From Rhodoferax sp. (GTDB taxonomy: Bacteria; Pseudomonadota; Gammaproteobacteria; Burkholderiales; Burkholderiaceae_C), in assembly GCA_030833685.1 (NCBI GenBank), contig JAURGS010000005.1, positions 13,906 through 27,146 on the forward strand: a stretch of 13,241 nucleotides of DNA, given 5' to 3'. Positions 1-6,887 of the stretch are shown piece after piece. Made by a program: the position numbers and the translations under genes. Every line of letters starts with the position of its first letter. Within the stretch, counting starts at the first letter, position 1. The notes beneath the pieces are model-generated. The model made no database searches. It had not been told where the DNA came from and worked only from the letters and a program-made list of their open reading frames with translations.

Positions 1-403
1 GTCCGGTCAATGCCTGCATCTGATCGCGACCGGTAAACAGGGCAAATTTTTTGGGGTCGGTGGATCGAATCTGCTGCAGTCGCTCGGTCAACAGGGAGAA
101 GGCCTCGTCCCAGCTGATTTCTTCGAACTGACCATCCCCTCGAAGGCTGCCGGCCTTGCGTTTGAGCGGGCGGGTCAGGCGCGCAGGCGAGTACTGTTTC
201 ATGATTCCCGAGGAACCTTTGGCACAGATCACGCCTTGATTCAAAGGATGCTCTGGGTTGCCGTCGATGTAGCGGACCTCGCCATTGCGCAGGTGCACCC
301 GGATACCGCAGCGGCACGCGCACATGTAGCACGTCGTGTTACGAACTTCGTTAATGGCCCCGGGAAGGGGAGTGGCAATTGGATCGTGGACGGGCGCAGC
401 CAT
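1..403 (-). CDS. soeA: Sulfite dehydrogenase molybdopterin subunit SoeA, N-terminal part (cut by window edge)
   Basis: This is the first 134 codons of a molybdopterin oxidoreductase of the DMSO-reductase family; the rest lies beyond position 1. From an ATG at 403-401 the protein carries an N-terminal [4Fe-4S] motif, Cys25-x2-Cys28-x3-Cys32-x27-Cys60, with the fourth Cys in a CAKGSSG context, followed by IMKQYSPARLTRPLKRK and an ISWDEA segment typical of this family. There is no twin-arginine signal peptide ahead of the cluster motif, which fits a cytoplasmic enzyme. SoeA, with the iron-sulfur protein SoeB and membrane anchor SoeC, oxidises sulfite to sulfate in the cytoplasm. The N-terminal sequence matches what I know of SoeA, and the location beside a dsr cluster supports it. 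A polysulfide/thiosulfate reductase-type subunit (PsrA/PhsA) is the main alternative, but those are usually exported. No convincing Shine-Dalgarno is visible before the ATG, so the start is tentative. Confidence 0.75.
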   Translation of the reverse strand, partial: MAAPVHDPIATPLPGAINEVRNTTCYMCACRCGIRVHLRNGEVRYIDGNPEHPLNQGVICAKGSSGIMKQYSPARLTRPLKRKAGSLRGDGQFEEISWDEAFSLLTERLQQIRSTDPKKFALFTGRDQMQALTG

Positions 404-447
404 TGGTGAATTAACGCAAGCTTTGAACTACTCGTCCATTACCGCCT

Positions 448-477
448 GGGATAGGGCTCACTTACCCAGTGGGATAG
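448..477. repeat. Short direct repeat GGGATAG x2
   Basis: GGGATAG occurs at 448-454 and again at 471-477, 23 bp apart start to start, about two helical turns. CTGGG at 446-450 and CCCAG at 465-469 also form a small inverted pair across the same stretch. It lies 45-75 bp upstream of the putative soeA start, where a regulator could bind. Seven-base repeats can occur by chance, so function is uncertain. Confidence 0.3.
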
Positions 478-603
478 TTGCTGCACAGGGGATCTGGTTT
501 GACAAGTGCATCCAGAGCGAGGCGACTGAGAATCGGAACAACACAGTGTCCTGACTATACTTCAGCGCCTGGAGAGTCGGGCTGCAGCAGCGCGACGTGC
601 AGC

Positions 604-622
604 ACAAGTTTGAATAACTTGT
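604..622. promoter_or_regulatory. Perfect 19-bp palindrome, candidate operator
   Basis: ACAAGTT (604-610), spacer TGAAT (611-615), then AACTTGT (616-622) form a perfect inverted repeat of 7-bp arms. It lies roughly midway between the divergent starts, about 200 bp upstream of soeA and about 190 bp upstream of the kinase gene. No U-tract follows it, so it is not a simple terminator. An arrangement of this size suits a dimeric DNA-binding protein. The cognate regulator is unknown; the adjacent NarL-type response regulator is one candidate. Confidence 0.5.
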
Positions 623-751
623 TCCTGCATAGCGGCGGCCGAAAGTTGAGGTTTTTCGCGGAAGCGGATTTTGCCCAGGCTTAGGGCGGCACGGCCTGAT
701 GGTTTTTGGGTCTGGCGTTTGGGTCGTGTCGGGCCTGGTAAAGCTGTTGCG

Positions 752-782
752 TACGCTTTCACTTGCCACAGGGCTTACGCTT
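752..782 (+). repeat. Short direct repeat TACGCTT x2
   Basis: TACGCTT occurs at 752-758 and 776-782, 24 bp apart start to start, 33-63 bp upstream of the kinase start codon. The position fits the promoter or the 5' leader of the two-component operon. The repeat is short and no consensus is recognised. Confidence 0.25.
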
Positions 783-800
783 GATCAGCGCCGTACCTCC

Positions 801-807
801 TGAGGAG
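801..807 (+). promoter_or_regulatory. Ribosome binding site of the histidine kinase gene
   Basis: TGAGGAG lies 7 bp before the ATG at 815 and is a strong Shine-Dalgarno match. It fixes the start of the kinase gene. Confidence 0.75.
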
Positions 808-814
808 TCTTGTT

Positions 815-1492
815 ATGGATACGCAGACACCAGGTGATCGCGTGCTTGCCGCTCTGATTGAGCGCGAGAGCAAGCGCTTAGCCAATGAGCTGCATGATGG
901 CGTTGCCCAGGACCTGACCTATCTGGCCACACGCGTTTCTCTGCTGCGCCAGGCCATTGCGCAATCCGACGCCGACGCAGTAAGTCGCTATCTCGATGGT
1001 CTTGAGCACGCATTGGCAGGCGTTCAATTGGCGGTCCGCTCGCTTATCAGCCACGGCCGGCTCGCAGCCGATGATGCAAGTTTGCGACTGCGAGTGACAG
1101 AACTGTGCGAGCGGTGGCAGACCAAGACCGGAATGACTGCGGCTTTGGACTGGCGAGTGGGCAATGTTGAATTGGGCGCCCATGACAAGGCCGAGGTCTT
1201 GTACATCCTGGGCGAGGCATTTTCGAATATCCATCGTCATGCCAATGCCAGTCGGGTCGATCTGGTGGTTTCTCAGCTGGGCTCAGACCTTCAGTTCGAA
1301 GTGCGCGACAATGGCCGTGGTCTGCCCGCTAACGTGAGTGCTTCTGCCGAAGACGGCCATTTTGGTATTCTCATCATGCGTGAGCGGGCGCAAGCCTTGG
1401 GGGCAAGCCTGTGGCTTGAGCCGATTGCGGCCGGTGGTACGCTGGTGCGTCTGGTGTTGCCCTTGGCGCGTGAATTGAGAGATGCTGGATGA
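815..1492 (+). CDS. Soluble NarL-partner sensor histidine kinase (HisKA_3/DesK type), no sensor domain
   Basis: This 225-residue histidine kinase should autophosphorylate and pass phosphate to the response regulator encoded next. The dimerisation/phosphoacceptor segment begins at about residue 15, with the H-box ELHDGVAQDL placing the phosphorylated His at position 27; a D after the His is typical of the HisKA_3 class. The ATP-binding domain follows: the N-box GEAFSNIHRHA at 133-143, DNGRG at 165-169 and a GHFGILIMRERA G2-type loop from about 181. There is no transmembrane helix, PAS, GAF or HAMP domain before the H-box, so the protein is cytoplasmic and its signal is unknown. Start and stop are clear: a strong Shine-Dalgarno precedes the ATG, and the stop overlaps the next ATG. 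Its place between soe and dsr genes suggests control of sulfur oxidation, but this is inference. Confidence 0.88.
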   Translation: MDTQTPGDRVLAALIERESKRLANELHDGVAQDLTYLATRVSLLRQAIAQSDADAVSRYLDGLEHALAGVQLAVRSLISHGRLAADDASLRLRVTELCERWQTKTGMTAALDWRVGNVELGAHDKAEVLYILGEAFSNIHRHANASRVDLVVSQLGSDLQFEVRDNGRGLPANVSASAEDGHFGILIMRERAQALGASLWLEPIAAGGTLVRLVLPLARELRDAG

Positions 1493-2157
1493 AGCCCATT
1501 AGCCTGGTGTTGGTTGAAGATCATGCGCTGTGTCGCAGCGGCTTGACCGAGCTTTTGCATGGGCGTGGCGGCATGGAAGTCGTGGGCGCAACGGGCGAGC
1601 CTGGAAAAGTCGCGGCGATGCTTCGCGAGCAACAGCCCGATGTGATGGTTTTGGATCTTCGGCTGGGCGAAACCAGCGGCCTGAGTCTGCTTAGAACTTT
1701 GCGTGCCGATGGCTTTCAAGTGCCAGCCGTGATTCTCACCATGAGCATGGCCGAAGACGATTTGTCAGCCGCGCTGCGCGCAGGCGTTCGTGGCTACCTG
1801 CTCAAGGACATGGAGCCCGATGACGTCATCGAGTCGATTGGCCGCGCTGCCCGGGGTGAACTGGTGGTAGCGCCTGTTTTGGCCATCAAGCTGGCCAAGA
1901 TGTGGCAGAGCCAGCAAACAGACGCCTTGAAACCCGATCTGGTGGCCTCGCTGACCGAGCGTGAACGCGAAGTGCTGGAGCATGTTGCTCGGGGAATGAG
2001 CAACAAAGTGATCGCGCAGGCGCTCAGCATCAGCCACAACACTGTCAAGCTTCATGTTCGTCACATCATGGCCAAACTTGACTTGAACTCGCGCGTTGAG
2101 GCAGCGGTTTTTGCCTTCGAGCACCGCAGCCAACTGGAAAGCCGTCAAGGCTCTTGA
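1489..2157 (+). CDS. NarL/FixJ-family response regulator
   Basis: This 222-residue protein is a two-domain transcription regulator. The receiver domain (about 1-120) has the acidic pair Glu10/Asp11, phosphoacceptor Asp56 in MVLDLRLG, Thr84 and the conserved Lys106 in GYLLKDMEPDD. The C-terminal LuxR-type helix-turn-helix starts at about residue 154 with LTEREREVLEHVARG and contains the recognition helix segment SISHNTVKLHVRHIMAKL. Its ATG overlaps the kinase stop as ATGA, so the two are translationally coupled and form a cognate pair. The target is not shown by the sequence; the palindrome upstream of the pair, the soe promoter and the dsr promoter (outside the window) are candidates. The gene converges on the end of the dsr operon, with 28 bp between stop codons. 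Confidence 0.92.
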   Translation: MKPISLVLVEDHALCRSGLTELLHGRGGMEVVGATGEPGKVAAMLREQQPDVMVLDLRLGETSGLSLLRTLRADGFQVPAVILTMSMAEDDLSAALRAGVRGYLLKDMEPDDVIESIGRAARGELVVAPVLAIKLAKMWQSQQTDALKPDLVASLTEREREVLEHVARGMSNKVIAQALSISHNTVKLHVRHIMAKLDLNSRVEAAVFAFEHRSQLESRQGS

Positions 2158-2185
2158 ACAGTCAGGCGCAGGGCTTTTTTGGCCT

Positions 2186-2998
2186 TCAGGCTTGGTCGAG
2201 CGCCGCTGTGCTTTCAGGCTGAAACCACGAAAGCGATGGCTGCAGCCGAACCACATCGCCCACAATGATCAGGCTGGGTGAGACGAATCCGGATTCCGCA
2301 GCGCGTGCAGGCAGATCGGCCAGCGTCCCTGTCAAGATTTTTTGCGAACCCAGGGTGCCGTTTTGCACAAGCGCAATGGGTCGGGAAGTCGGTGCGCCGT
2401 GCGCCATGAGCTGCTTGCAAATGTCGGGCAGCGCGTTCAGTCCCATGTAGATAACGATGGTCTGATGCGGGCGAGCCAGCGTAGTCCAATCCAAATCAGC
2501 CGAGCCGTTTTTCAGGTGCCCTGTCACAAACAGGCATGTCTGGGCGTGATCTCGGTGTGTCAAGGGGATACCGGCGTAACTGGCCACGCCAGACGCAGCG
2601 GTGATACCCGGCACGACCTCAAACGCAATGCCGCGTGAGGCCAGCTCAATCATCTCTTCGCCACCGCGGCCAAAGATAAAGGGGTCACCCCCTTTTAGGC
2701 GAACCACTTGCTTGCCTTCTCGGGCCAGACGCACCAACACACTGTTGATTTGCTCTTGGCGCATGGTGTGTTCGTTGCGGCGTTTACCTGCATAAATGCG
2801 CTGGGCATCGGCCGGCGCGAAAGCCAGCACTTCCTCAGAAACCAGGTTGTCATAAACGACGACGTCAGCCTTCTCGAGCAAGCGAACAGCGCGCAGCGTC
2901 AGCAAATCTGGGTCACCAGGGCCGGCGCCAACCAGGTAGACCTTGCCCTGCTGTATCCCGGGTCTTTTGGGCGGTCGCTGCGGGGCGATGGTTCTCAA
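2186..2998 (-). CDS. cobA: Uroporphyrinogen-III C-methyltransferase (SUMT), last gene of the dsr operon
   Basis: The enzyme uses S-adenosylmethionine to methylate uroporphyrinogen III twice, giving precorrin-2, the precursor of siroheme and cobalamin. Hallmarks are VYLVGAGPGDPDLLTLRA near residues 20-37, VRLKGGDPFIFGRGGEE near 99-115 and VVPGITAASGVASYAG near 128-143, followed by IPLTHR. It is a single-domain SUMT of 270 residues. The precorrin-2 dehydrogenase/ferrochelatase half found in CysG is absent, so that step must be encoded elsewhere. I chose the TTG at 2998-2996: it overlaps the dsrR stop as TTGA and has a run of seven G four bases upstream. A TTG at 3019 would add seven residues. 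In the dsr operon it probably supplies siroheme for DsrAB, occupying the position where Allochromatium has dsrS. Gene symbols used for this family include cobA, sumT and cysG. Confidence 0.9.
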   Translation of the reverse strand: MRTIAPQRPPKRPGIQQGKVYLVGAGPGDPDLLTLRAVRLLEKADVVVYDNLVSEEVLAFAPADAQRIYAGKRRNEHTMRQEQINSVLVRLAREGKQVVRLKGGDPFIFGRGGEEMIELASRGIAFEVVPGITAASGVASYAGIPLTHRDHAQTCLFVTGHLKNGSADLDWTTLARPHQTIVIYMGLNALPDICKQLMAHGAPTSRPIALVQNGTLGSQKILTGTLADLPARAAESGFVSPSLIIVGDVVRLQPSLSWFQPESTAALDQA

Positions 2999-3390
2999 TT
3001 CGCCCCCCCGCTGCCACAAGCGCCGCTGCCGCAGCCTCCGGTGCCACAGCCCCCGCCACTGCCCCCACCCCCGCCTCCGCTGCCACAGCCGCCCATGCTA
3101 AAGGGGGACTCATTGGGAATGAAAATAAAGTTGAATTCCCCAGCTTCCATTTCGACGTAATCGAGCACCGTGTCCTCCAGCAGCGGGACGTGCGCAGGCG
3201 CAATGACCACAGCCACGTCCTGCAGCATCAGGCGGGTATCACCTTCGCCGACCTCATCGAAGCCCATGCCGTAGTCCAAGGAGCCGTCGGGTAGGCGTCG
3301 TGCGGCAACGCGCAAGGCCATGTCTTTGGCTTGGGCTTGGTGAGCGGCTTGCTGAATTTGCTGTGCAGCGGCGTTGGTAAGTGAAAACAT
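2995..3390 (-). CDS. dsrR: DsrR, A-type iron-sulfur carrier-like protein with Cys/Gly-rich tail
   Basis: This 131-residue protein resembles A-type carriers (IscA/SufA fold): SLTNAAAQQIQQA at the start, a VAARRLPDGSLDYGMGFDE strand region where IscA proteins carry their first ligand Cys, then FNFIFIPNESPFSMGGCG. The first Cys is missing, as is known for DsrR proteins, which in Allochromatium are needed for dsr function although they lack the usual scaffold cysteines. Here, unusually, residues 100-131 are almost only Gly, Ser and Cys, with Cys102, 115, 120 and 125. The start ATG at 3390 has GGAGT five bases upstream. The stop overlaps the SUMT start. The fold and context make the name likely; the role of the tail is unknown. 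Confidence 0.85.
   Translation of the reverse strand: MFSLTNAAAQQIQQAAHQAQAKDMALRVAARRLPDGSLDYGMGFDEVGEGDTRLMLQDVAVVIAPAHVPLLEDTVLDYVEMEAGEFNFIFIPNESPFSMGGCGSGGGGGGSGGGCGTGGCGSGACGSGGAN
3003..3009 (-). promoter_or_regulatory. G7 tract at the dsrR/SUMT junction, candidate ribosome binding site
   Basis: Read on the minus strand, seven consecutive G end four bases before the TTG at 2998. It is the only purine-rich element near that start and could pair weakly with the anti-Shine-Dalgarno. The tract lies inside the last codons of dsrR. It could also be a slippage site, because a -1 shift there would run dsrR into the SUMT frame. Confidence 0.35.
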
Positions 3391-3447
3391 GGTGGACTCC
3401 GAAAGATATATTCGTGGGTAGCGTGCGAACTCGTCGGTGTTGCAGCC

Positions 3448-4893
3448 TCAGTTGACGATTTCAAGGCCTGGCATGGAGAGGGACTTGGTGCGGTCTTGGG
3501 TGCGGCAATCCCGCACAAACCGCACAAAATGTTCAGCCCACCCTGTGCCGGCTAAATCACGCAAATGTGCGTAGGAGGCGAGCAGTCGCCCCTGGACGAT
3601 GCCATCGTTTTGTCCGTCGATACCGTGCCCTCGGCTAACCCGCCAAGCGTAGCGCGTCTGCGAACTCAGACCGCTTAAGCTGGAGTAGTGAAATTCATGC
3701 CCTTTGACGCTCTGTCCCCGCAGCCCCGGCCAGGGCATGTGCTCAGTGGACTCCAGGCTCACATAGCCGCGACCAATCGGCTTGTCATGCAAGTGGACGT
3801 CGGCCGCAATGGCACCCACCATATTGCAGTGCTGATCTCGCCAGGTGATCGACTGCGACAGGTACATCAGGCCTCCGCACTCGGCATAAACCGGCAAACC
3901 CTCGCCAATACGCTTGCCAATCACCGATCGCAAGTTCTCATTGGCTTGCAACTCCTGTAAGAACATTTCCGGAAAGCCACCGCCAATAAACAGGGCGTCC
4001 AGACTTTCTGGCAGCGTTTCGTCGTTCAAGGTGTCAAAGGGTAGTAGCGTCGCACCAGCATGCTGTAGCGCGAGAAGGTCGTCTGGGTAATAAAAGCCAA
4101 ATGCTTTATCGCGAGCAATACCGATACGCACGCCAGGCGCATCGACCGCGCCGGTATCGAGCGTGGTGTCTCGCGCAGGTTCTGGCGGCCGGCTGTCCGC
4201 GGTTTTAGCGGGCGCTGCACCAATCGCATGCAGCAATTTTTTGAGGTCAACCTGATCGTGGACAGCCTGCGCCAGACGCTTGATCAAAGCTTGGCTATCC
4301 CCGTGTTCTTGGCTGGGAATCAGGCCAAGATGTCGCTCGGTCAATGCCAGCGACTTGTCCTCGTGGACACTGCCGACAACAGTGATATCGGTGTAACGCT
4401 CAATGACCGCGCGCAGCTTGGCCTCATGGCGGGCGCCTCCAACACGATTGAGAATGACGCCAGCGATTCGAATTTTTGGATCAAAGGCCTGGTACCCCAG
4501 TAACAGGGGCGCGATGCCGCGGGTGATGCCACGGGTGTCCAGAACCAGAATGACTGGCAAATCCAACTGATGGGCCAATGCGGCATTGCTGTTGCTGCCG
4601 TCCAGAGCCAGGCCGTCATAGAGCCCTTTGTTGCCTTCGACCAGTGTGACGTCAGCCTGAGCCTGGTATTTGTCAAACAAATCCCGGATATCTGCCGACG
4701 CCATCAGGTAGGGATCCAGGTTAAAGCAGGGCCGCCCAGCAGCTTGGCCCAGCCACATAGGGTCGATGTAGTCGGGCCCTTTTTTGAATGGCTGTACCAC
4801 ATAGCCTTGGCCCGCTAGCGCAGCGCAAAGACCGATTGACAAGGTGGTCTTGCCAGATGACTTGTGCGCAGCCGAAATAAGCAGTTGGGCCAT
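3448..4893 (-). CDS. dsrN: DsrN, siroheme amidase (cobyrinate a,c-diamide synthase family)
   Basis: DsrN belongs to the CbiA/CobB family and is thought to amidate siroheme to siroheme amide, the cofactor of DsrAB, using glutamine and ATP. The protein has 481 residues, as usual for the family. An N-terminal P-loop (AHKSSGKTT, residues 9-17) is followed by the KKGPDYIDP segment, and a C-terminal class-I-like glutaminase domain has nucleophile Cys339 in VYAECGGLMYL, GHEFHYS at 398-404 and a His at 443 in SYAHLR. I chose the ATG at 4893, which has GAGG nine bases upstream. A GTG at 4908 overlaps the dsrP stop as GTGA and would add five residues, so coupling to dsrP is likely either way. A 57-bp gap follows before dsrR. 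Confidence 0.9.
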   Translation of the reverse strand: MAQLLISAAHKSSGKTTLSIGLCAALAGQGYVVQPFKKGPDYIDPMWLGQAAGRPCFNLDPYLMASADIRDLFDKYQAQADVTLVEGNKGLYDGLALDGSNSNAALAHQLDLPVILVLDTRGITRGIAPLLLGYQAFDPKIRIAGVILNRVGGARHEAKLRAVIERYTDITVVGSVHEDKSLALTERHLGLIPSQEHGDSQALIKRLAQAVHDQVDLKKLLHAIGAAPAKTADSRPPEPARDTTLDTGAVDAPGVRIGIARDKAFGFYYPDDLLALQHAGATLLPFDTLNDETLPESLDALFIGGGFPEMFLQELQANENLRSVIGKRIGEGLPVYAECGGLMYLSQSITWRDQHCNMVGAIAADVHLHDKPIGRGYVSLESTEHMPWPGLRGQSVKGHEFHYSSLSGLSSQTRYAWRVSRGHGIDGQNDGIVQGRLLASYAHLRDLAGTGWAEHFVRFVRDCRTQDRTKSLSMPGLEIVN

Positions 4894-4904
4894 AGGCGCT
4901 GGCC

Positions 4905-6116
4905 TCACGCTGGCTCGGCTGGGTTCTCGTCCGGCGGGAAGGAGTCGAACCGCTCAGGCAAGAAGGCCAGCCACTTGAGCGCGAGCAGCACCATCACGCC
5001 TGCCAAGGCAAACGAGCCAAAGCCCAGCAGCCACTCGAACCACGAGGGGTGGTAGGGGCTGACCACGCCATCAAAAAAGCTGCTGCTGACAACGTAACCG
5101 GGAAAAATCTGCAAGGGGAATGCCTGACTGCCGATGATGGTTACGTACATCTGGGCCATGCCACCGACGATGACAAGCACCAAGGCGCCCATGACCGAGC
5201 GCAAAGTGTTTTGGAGTCGTTTACTGAGCAACAGAACCAAAGGCACCACACTGCCCAGCACAATCTGCCCGAGCCAGAACATGACCGGGTAAACGCCGCC
5301 GCTGATGAGGAGGAATTCTTCCAAGCCCGCTTGCTTGGCAAAGTAGAGATTGGTCAGGTGGTACACCATCACGAAGTACAAAGCACCCGCAATGAAAATG
5401 ACTTGCAGGCGAAGCAACCTTTTGAGCATGGCGGGTTCAACGGTTTTGCCAGTGCAGCGGCTCAAGCTGAGAAAAACCAGAAGAAAGATTGCCAATCCGT
5501 AGGAGAGCGAATAAACAATGAAAAGTGGCCCCATCAAGGCGGAGCCAAAGGCCTGACGCCCGATCAGAAACCCAAAAATGGAGCCCGTGCCTGTGGTTAG
5601 CGCCAGCCGCCACAGGAATGCAGCCATTCCTACAGCGCCAGAGAAGCGGTTCATGCTTCGCTCCATCAGGGTGAACAGATAGGCCACAACCAAAGCCATG
5701 AAGCCAGAGTACAGAATCACGTTCCAGGCAAAAATGGATTTGAAGTTGTAGTGGGTCATGGCCACAATGAGACGCTCGGGCCGTCCCAAGTCCAGCAGCA
5801 AGACAGCCAGGCCGCTTGCCAAGAGGGCGATGGCCAGTAGGCCAGACAAGGGCGCCAGCGGTTTATAGGCTGCTTTGCCCATCACGGATGACAGGGATGC
5901 CACGTTCAGCGTACCGGATGCGGCCACGACCAGAAAAACAGCGAACACATGCGGCAAGCCCCAGACGATCTGGTTATCCATACCGGTGACCACATGTCCA
6001 TGGTGTTCCATGTACCACGCAGCCCAGAGCCCGGCCAAGACCACGATCAGTAGTCCTGCTAACAGCTGGTAGTAAGCCGGGCTTCGTCCCTCGAGTTGAC
6101 GCAGGTTGACCCCCAT
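4905..6116 (-). CDS. dsrP: DsrP, NrfD/PsrC-type quinone-interacting membrane subunit
   Basis: DsrP is the second membrane subunit of DsrMKJOP and exchanges electrons with the quinone pool alongside the iron-sulfur protein DsrO. The 403 residues form about ten hydrophobic helices, the first near 18-40 and the last near 365-390, matching the NrfD family. Conserved-looking features include GLPHVFAVFLVVAASGTLN in helix 2 and LDLGRPERL after helix 3. No heme ligation pattern is needed for this family. The start ATG lies 3 bp after the dsrO stop, with AGGGG about ten bases upstream inside dsrO, so translation is coupled. Its stop overlaps the alternative GTG start of dsrN. Confidence 0.93.
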   Translation of the reverse strand: MGVNLRQLEGRSPAYYQLLAGLLIVVLAGLWAAWYMEHHGHVVTGMDNQIVWGLPHVFAVFLVVAASGTLNVASLSSVMGKAAYKPLAPLSGLLAIALLASGLAVLLLDLGRPERLIVAMTHYNFKSIFAWNVILYSGFMALVVAYLFTLMERSMNRFSGAVGMAAFLWRLALTTGTGSIFGFLIGRQAFGSALMGPLFIVYSLSYGLAIFLLVFLSLSRCTGKTVEPAMLKRLLRLQVIFIAGALYFVMVYHLTNLYFAKQAGLEEFLLISGGVYPVMFWLGQIVLGSVVPLVLLLSKRLQNTLRSVMGALVLVIVGGMAQMYVTIIGSQAFPLQIFPGYVVSSSFFDGVVSPYHPSWFEWLLGFGSFALAGVMVLLALKWLAFLPERFDSFPPDENPAEPA

Positions 6117-6119
6117 TGC

Positions 6120-6887
6120 TTAAAGCCCCTGGTAGCGCACACCCGGGTCCAGGTTCAAGTCTGCGCGTAACTGACGCGTACTGATCTGGGCGATGCGCTT
6201 GGATATATCGCTGTTGGGATCGTTCAGATCACCAAAGGCGATAGCGTCGTAACCGGCTGCGGAGCACGCTTGCATGCAAGCGGGCGACCCACCTTGATCC
6301 ACCTTGTGCACGCACATCGTGCAGCCTTCGACGGTTCCTTTGCCCCGGGGAACATCGGGTTTCTGTCCGGTCAGGGGTTCGTGGACGAAGGATCGGGCTT
6401 TGTAAGGGCAGGCCATGACACAGTAGCGGCAGCCAATACAGGTGTGCCGATCCACCAAAACGATGCCGTCTGCGCGCTTGAAAGAAGCGCCCGTCGGGCA
6501 TACATCCACACAGGGCGGGTCGGCGCAGTGTTGGCACATCACAGGCAGCGAATGGGTCTTGCCCCTTTTGACCTCTTTGATATCGACTTTACGGATCCAC
6601 TGGGAGTCTGTGGGGCTGGGGTTTTGCGGCAAACCATTTTCGGTTTGACAGCCTTTGACGCAGGCATTGCAGCCAGGCGTGCATTTGTTGGTGTCGATCA
6701 GCATGCCCCAGCGGACTTTGGCGCTCGCGCCTGCGCTGGCATTGGCAGGTGCTGCCTGGGCGACCTCAATCAGGCGAATGCCCGGCGCAATCATGACACC
6801 CGCCAGGCCGGCAGCAGCAATGCCAAGAAAACCGCGCCGTGCTTTGTCGCTGGCAGCCTGTTTCTGATCAAGCTCAGTTGACTTCAT
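6120..6887 (-). CDS. dsrO: DsrO, periplasmic four-cluster ferredoxin with Tat signal
   Basis: DsrO is the periplasmic electron-transfer subunit of DsrMKJOP, passing electrons between the triheme DsrJ and DsrP. From the ATG at 6887 the protein has 255 residues. It starts with a twin-arginine signal (Arg17-Arg18 in KARRGFLG, a hydrophobic stretch, then AQAAPA near 43-48). Sixteen cysteines form four [4Fe-4S] sets: 69/73/76/80, 118/121/126/130, 150/153/156/160 and 189/192/204/208, grouped by sequence order. The ATG overlaps the dsrJ stop as ATGA. A longer in-frame extension to 7019 is open but would bury the Tat signal, so it was not used. Confidence 0.93.
   Translation of the reverse strand: MKSTELDQKQAASDKARRGFLGIAAAGLAGVMIAPGIRLIEVAQAAPANASAGASAKVRWGMLIDTNKCTPGCNACVKGCQTENGLPQNPSPTDSQWIRKVDIKEVKRGKTHSLPVMCQHCADPPCVDVCPTGASFKRADGIVLVDRHTCIGCRYCVMACPYKARSFVHEPLTGQKPDVPRGKGTVEGCTMCVHKVDQGGSPACMQACSAAGYDAIAFGDLNDPNSDISKRIAQISTRQLRADLNLDPGVRYQGL

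Larger units (their letters stand above)
404..814. promoter_or_regulatory. Divergent intergenic region between soeA and the two-component genes
   Basis: This 411-bp stretch separates soeA (leftward) from the histidine kinase gene (rightward), so it should hold the promoters of both. Short open frames crossing it lack recognisable protein features and are not called. It contains a perfect 7-5-7 palindrome at 604-622, a GGGATAG pair at 448-454 and 471-477, and a TACGCTT pair at 752-758 and 776-782. I found no clean sigma-70 -35/-10 pair with 16-18 bp spacing on either strand; the promoters may rely on an activator. The region role is inferred from the divergent arrangement. Confidence 0.6.

Noticed and set aside
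336..554. 72-residue plus-strand frame opposite the soeA start
   Set aside because: It overlaps the soeA N-terminus with its conserved Cys motif on the other strand and has no features of a protein family.
458..769. 103-residue open frame on the minus strand in the intergenic region
   Set aside because: It has no family resemblance, no clear ribosome binding site and overlaps other spurious frames and the palindrome. Its composition is Arg/Pro/Ser rich as expected for random GC-rich DNA.
2138..2182. Possible terminator between the response regulator and SUMT genes
   Set aside because: A T6 run at 2175-2180 and a small AGCC/GGCT stem at 2140-2152 are present, but the stem is four pairs and is separated from the T run by over 20 bases. 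No convincing intrinsic terminator is seen in either direction.
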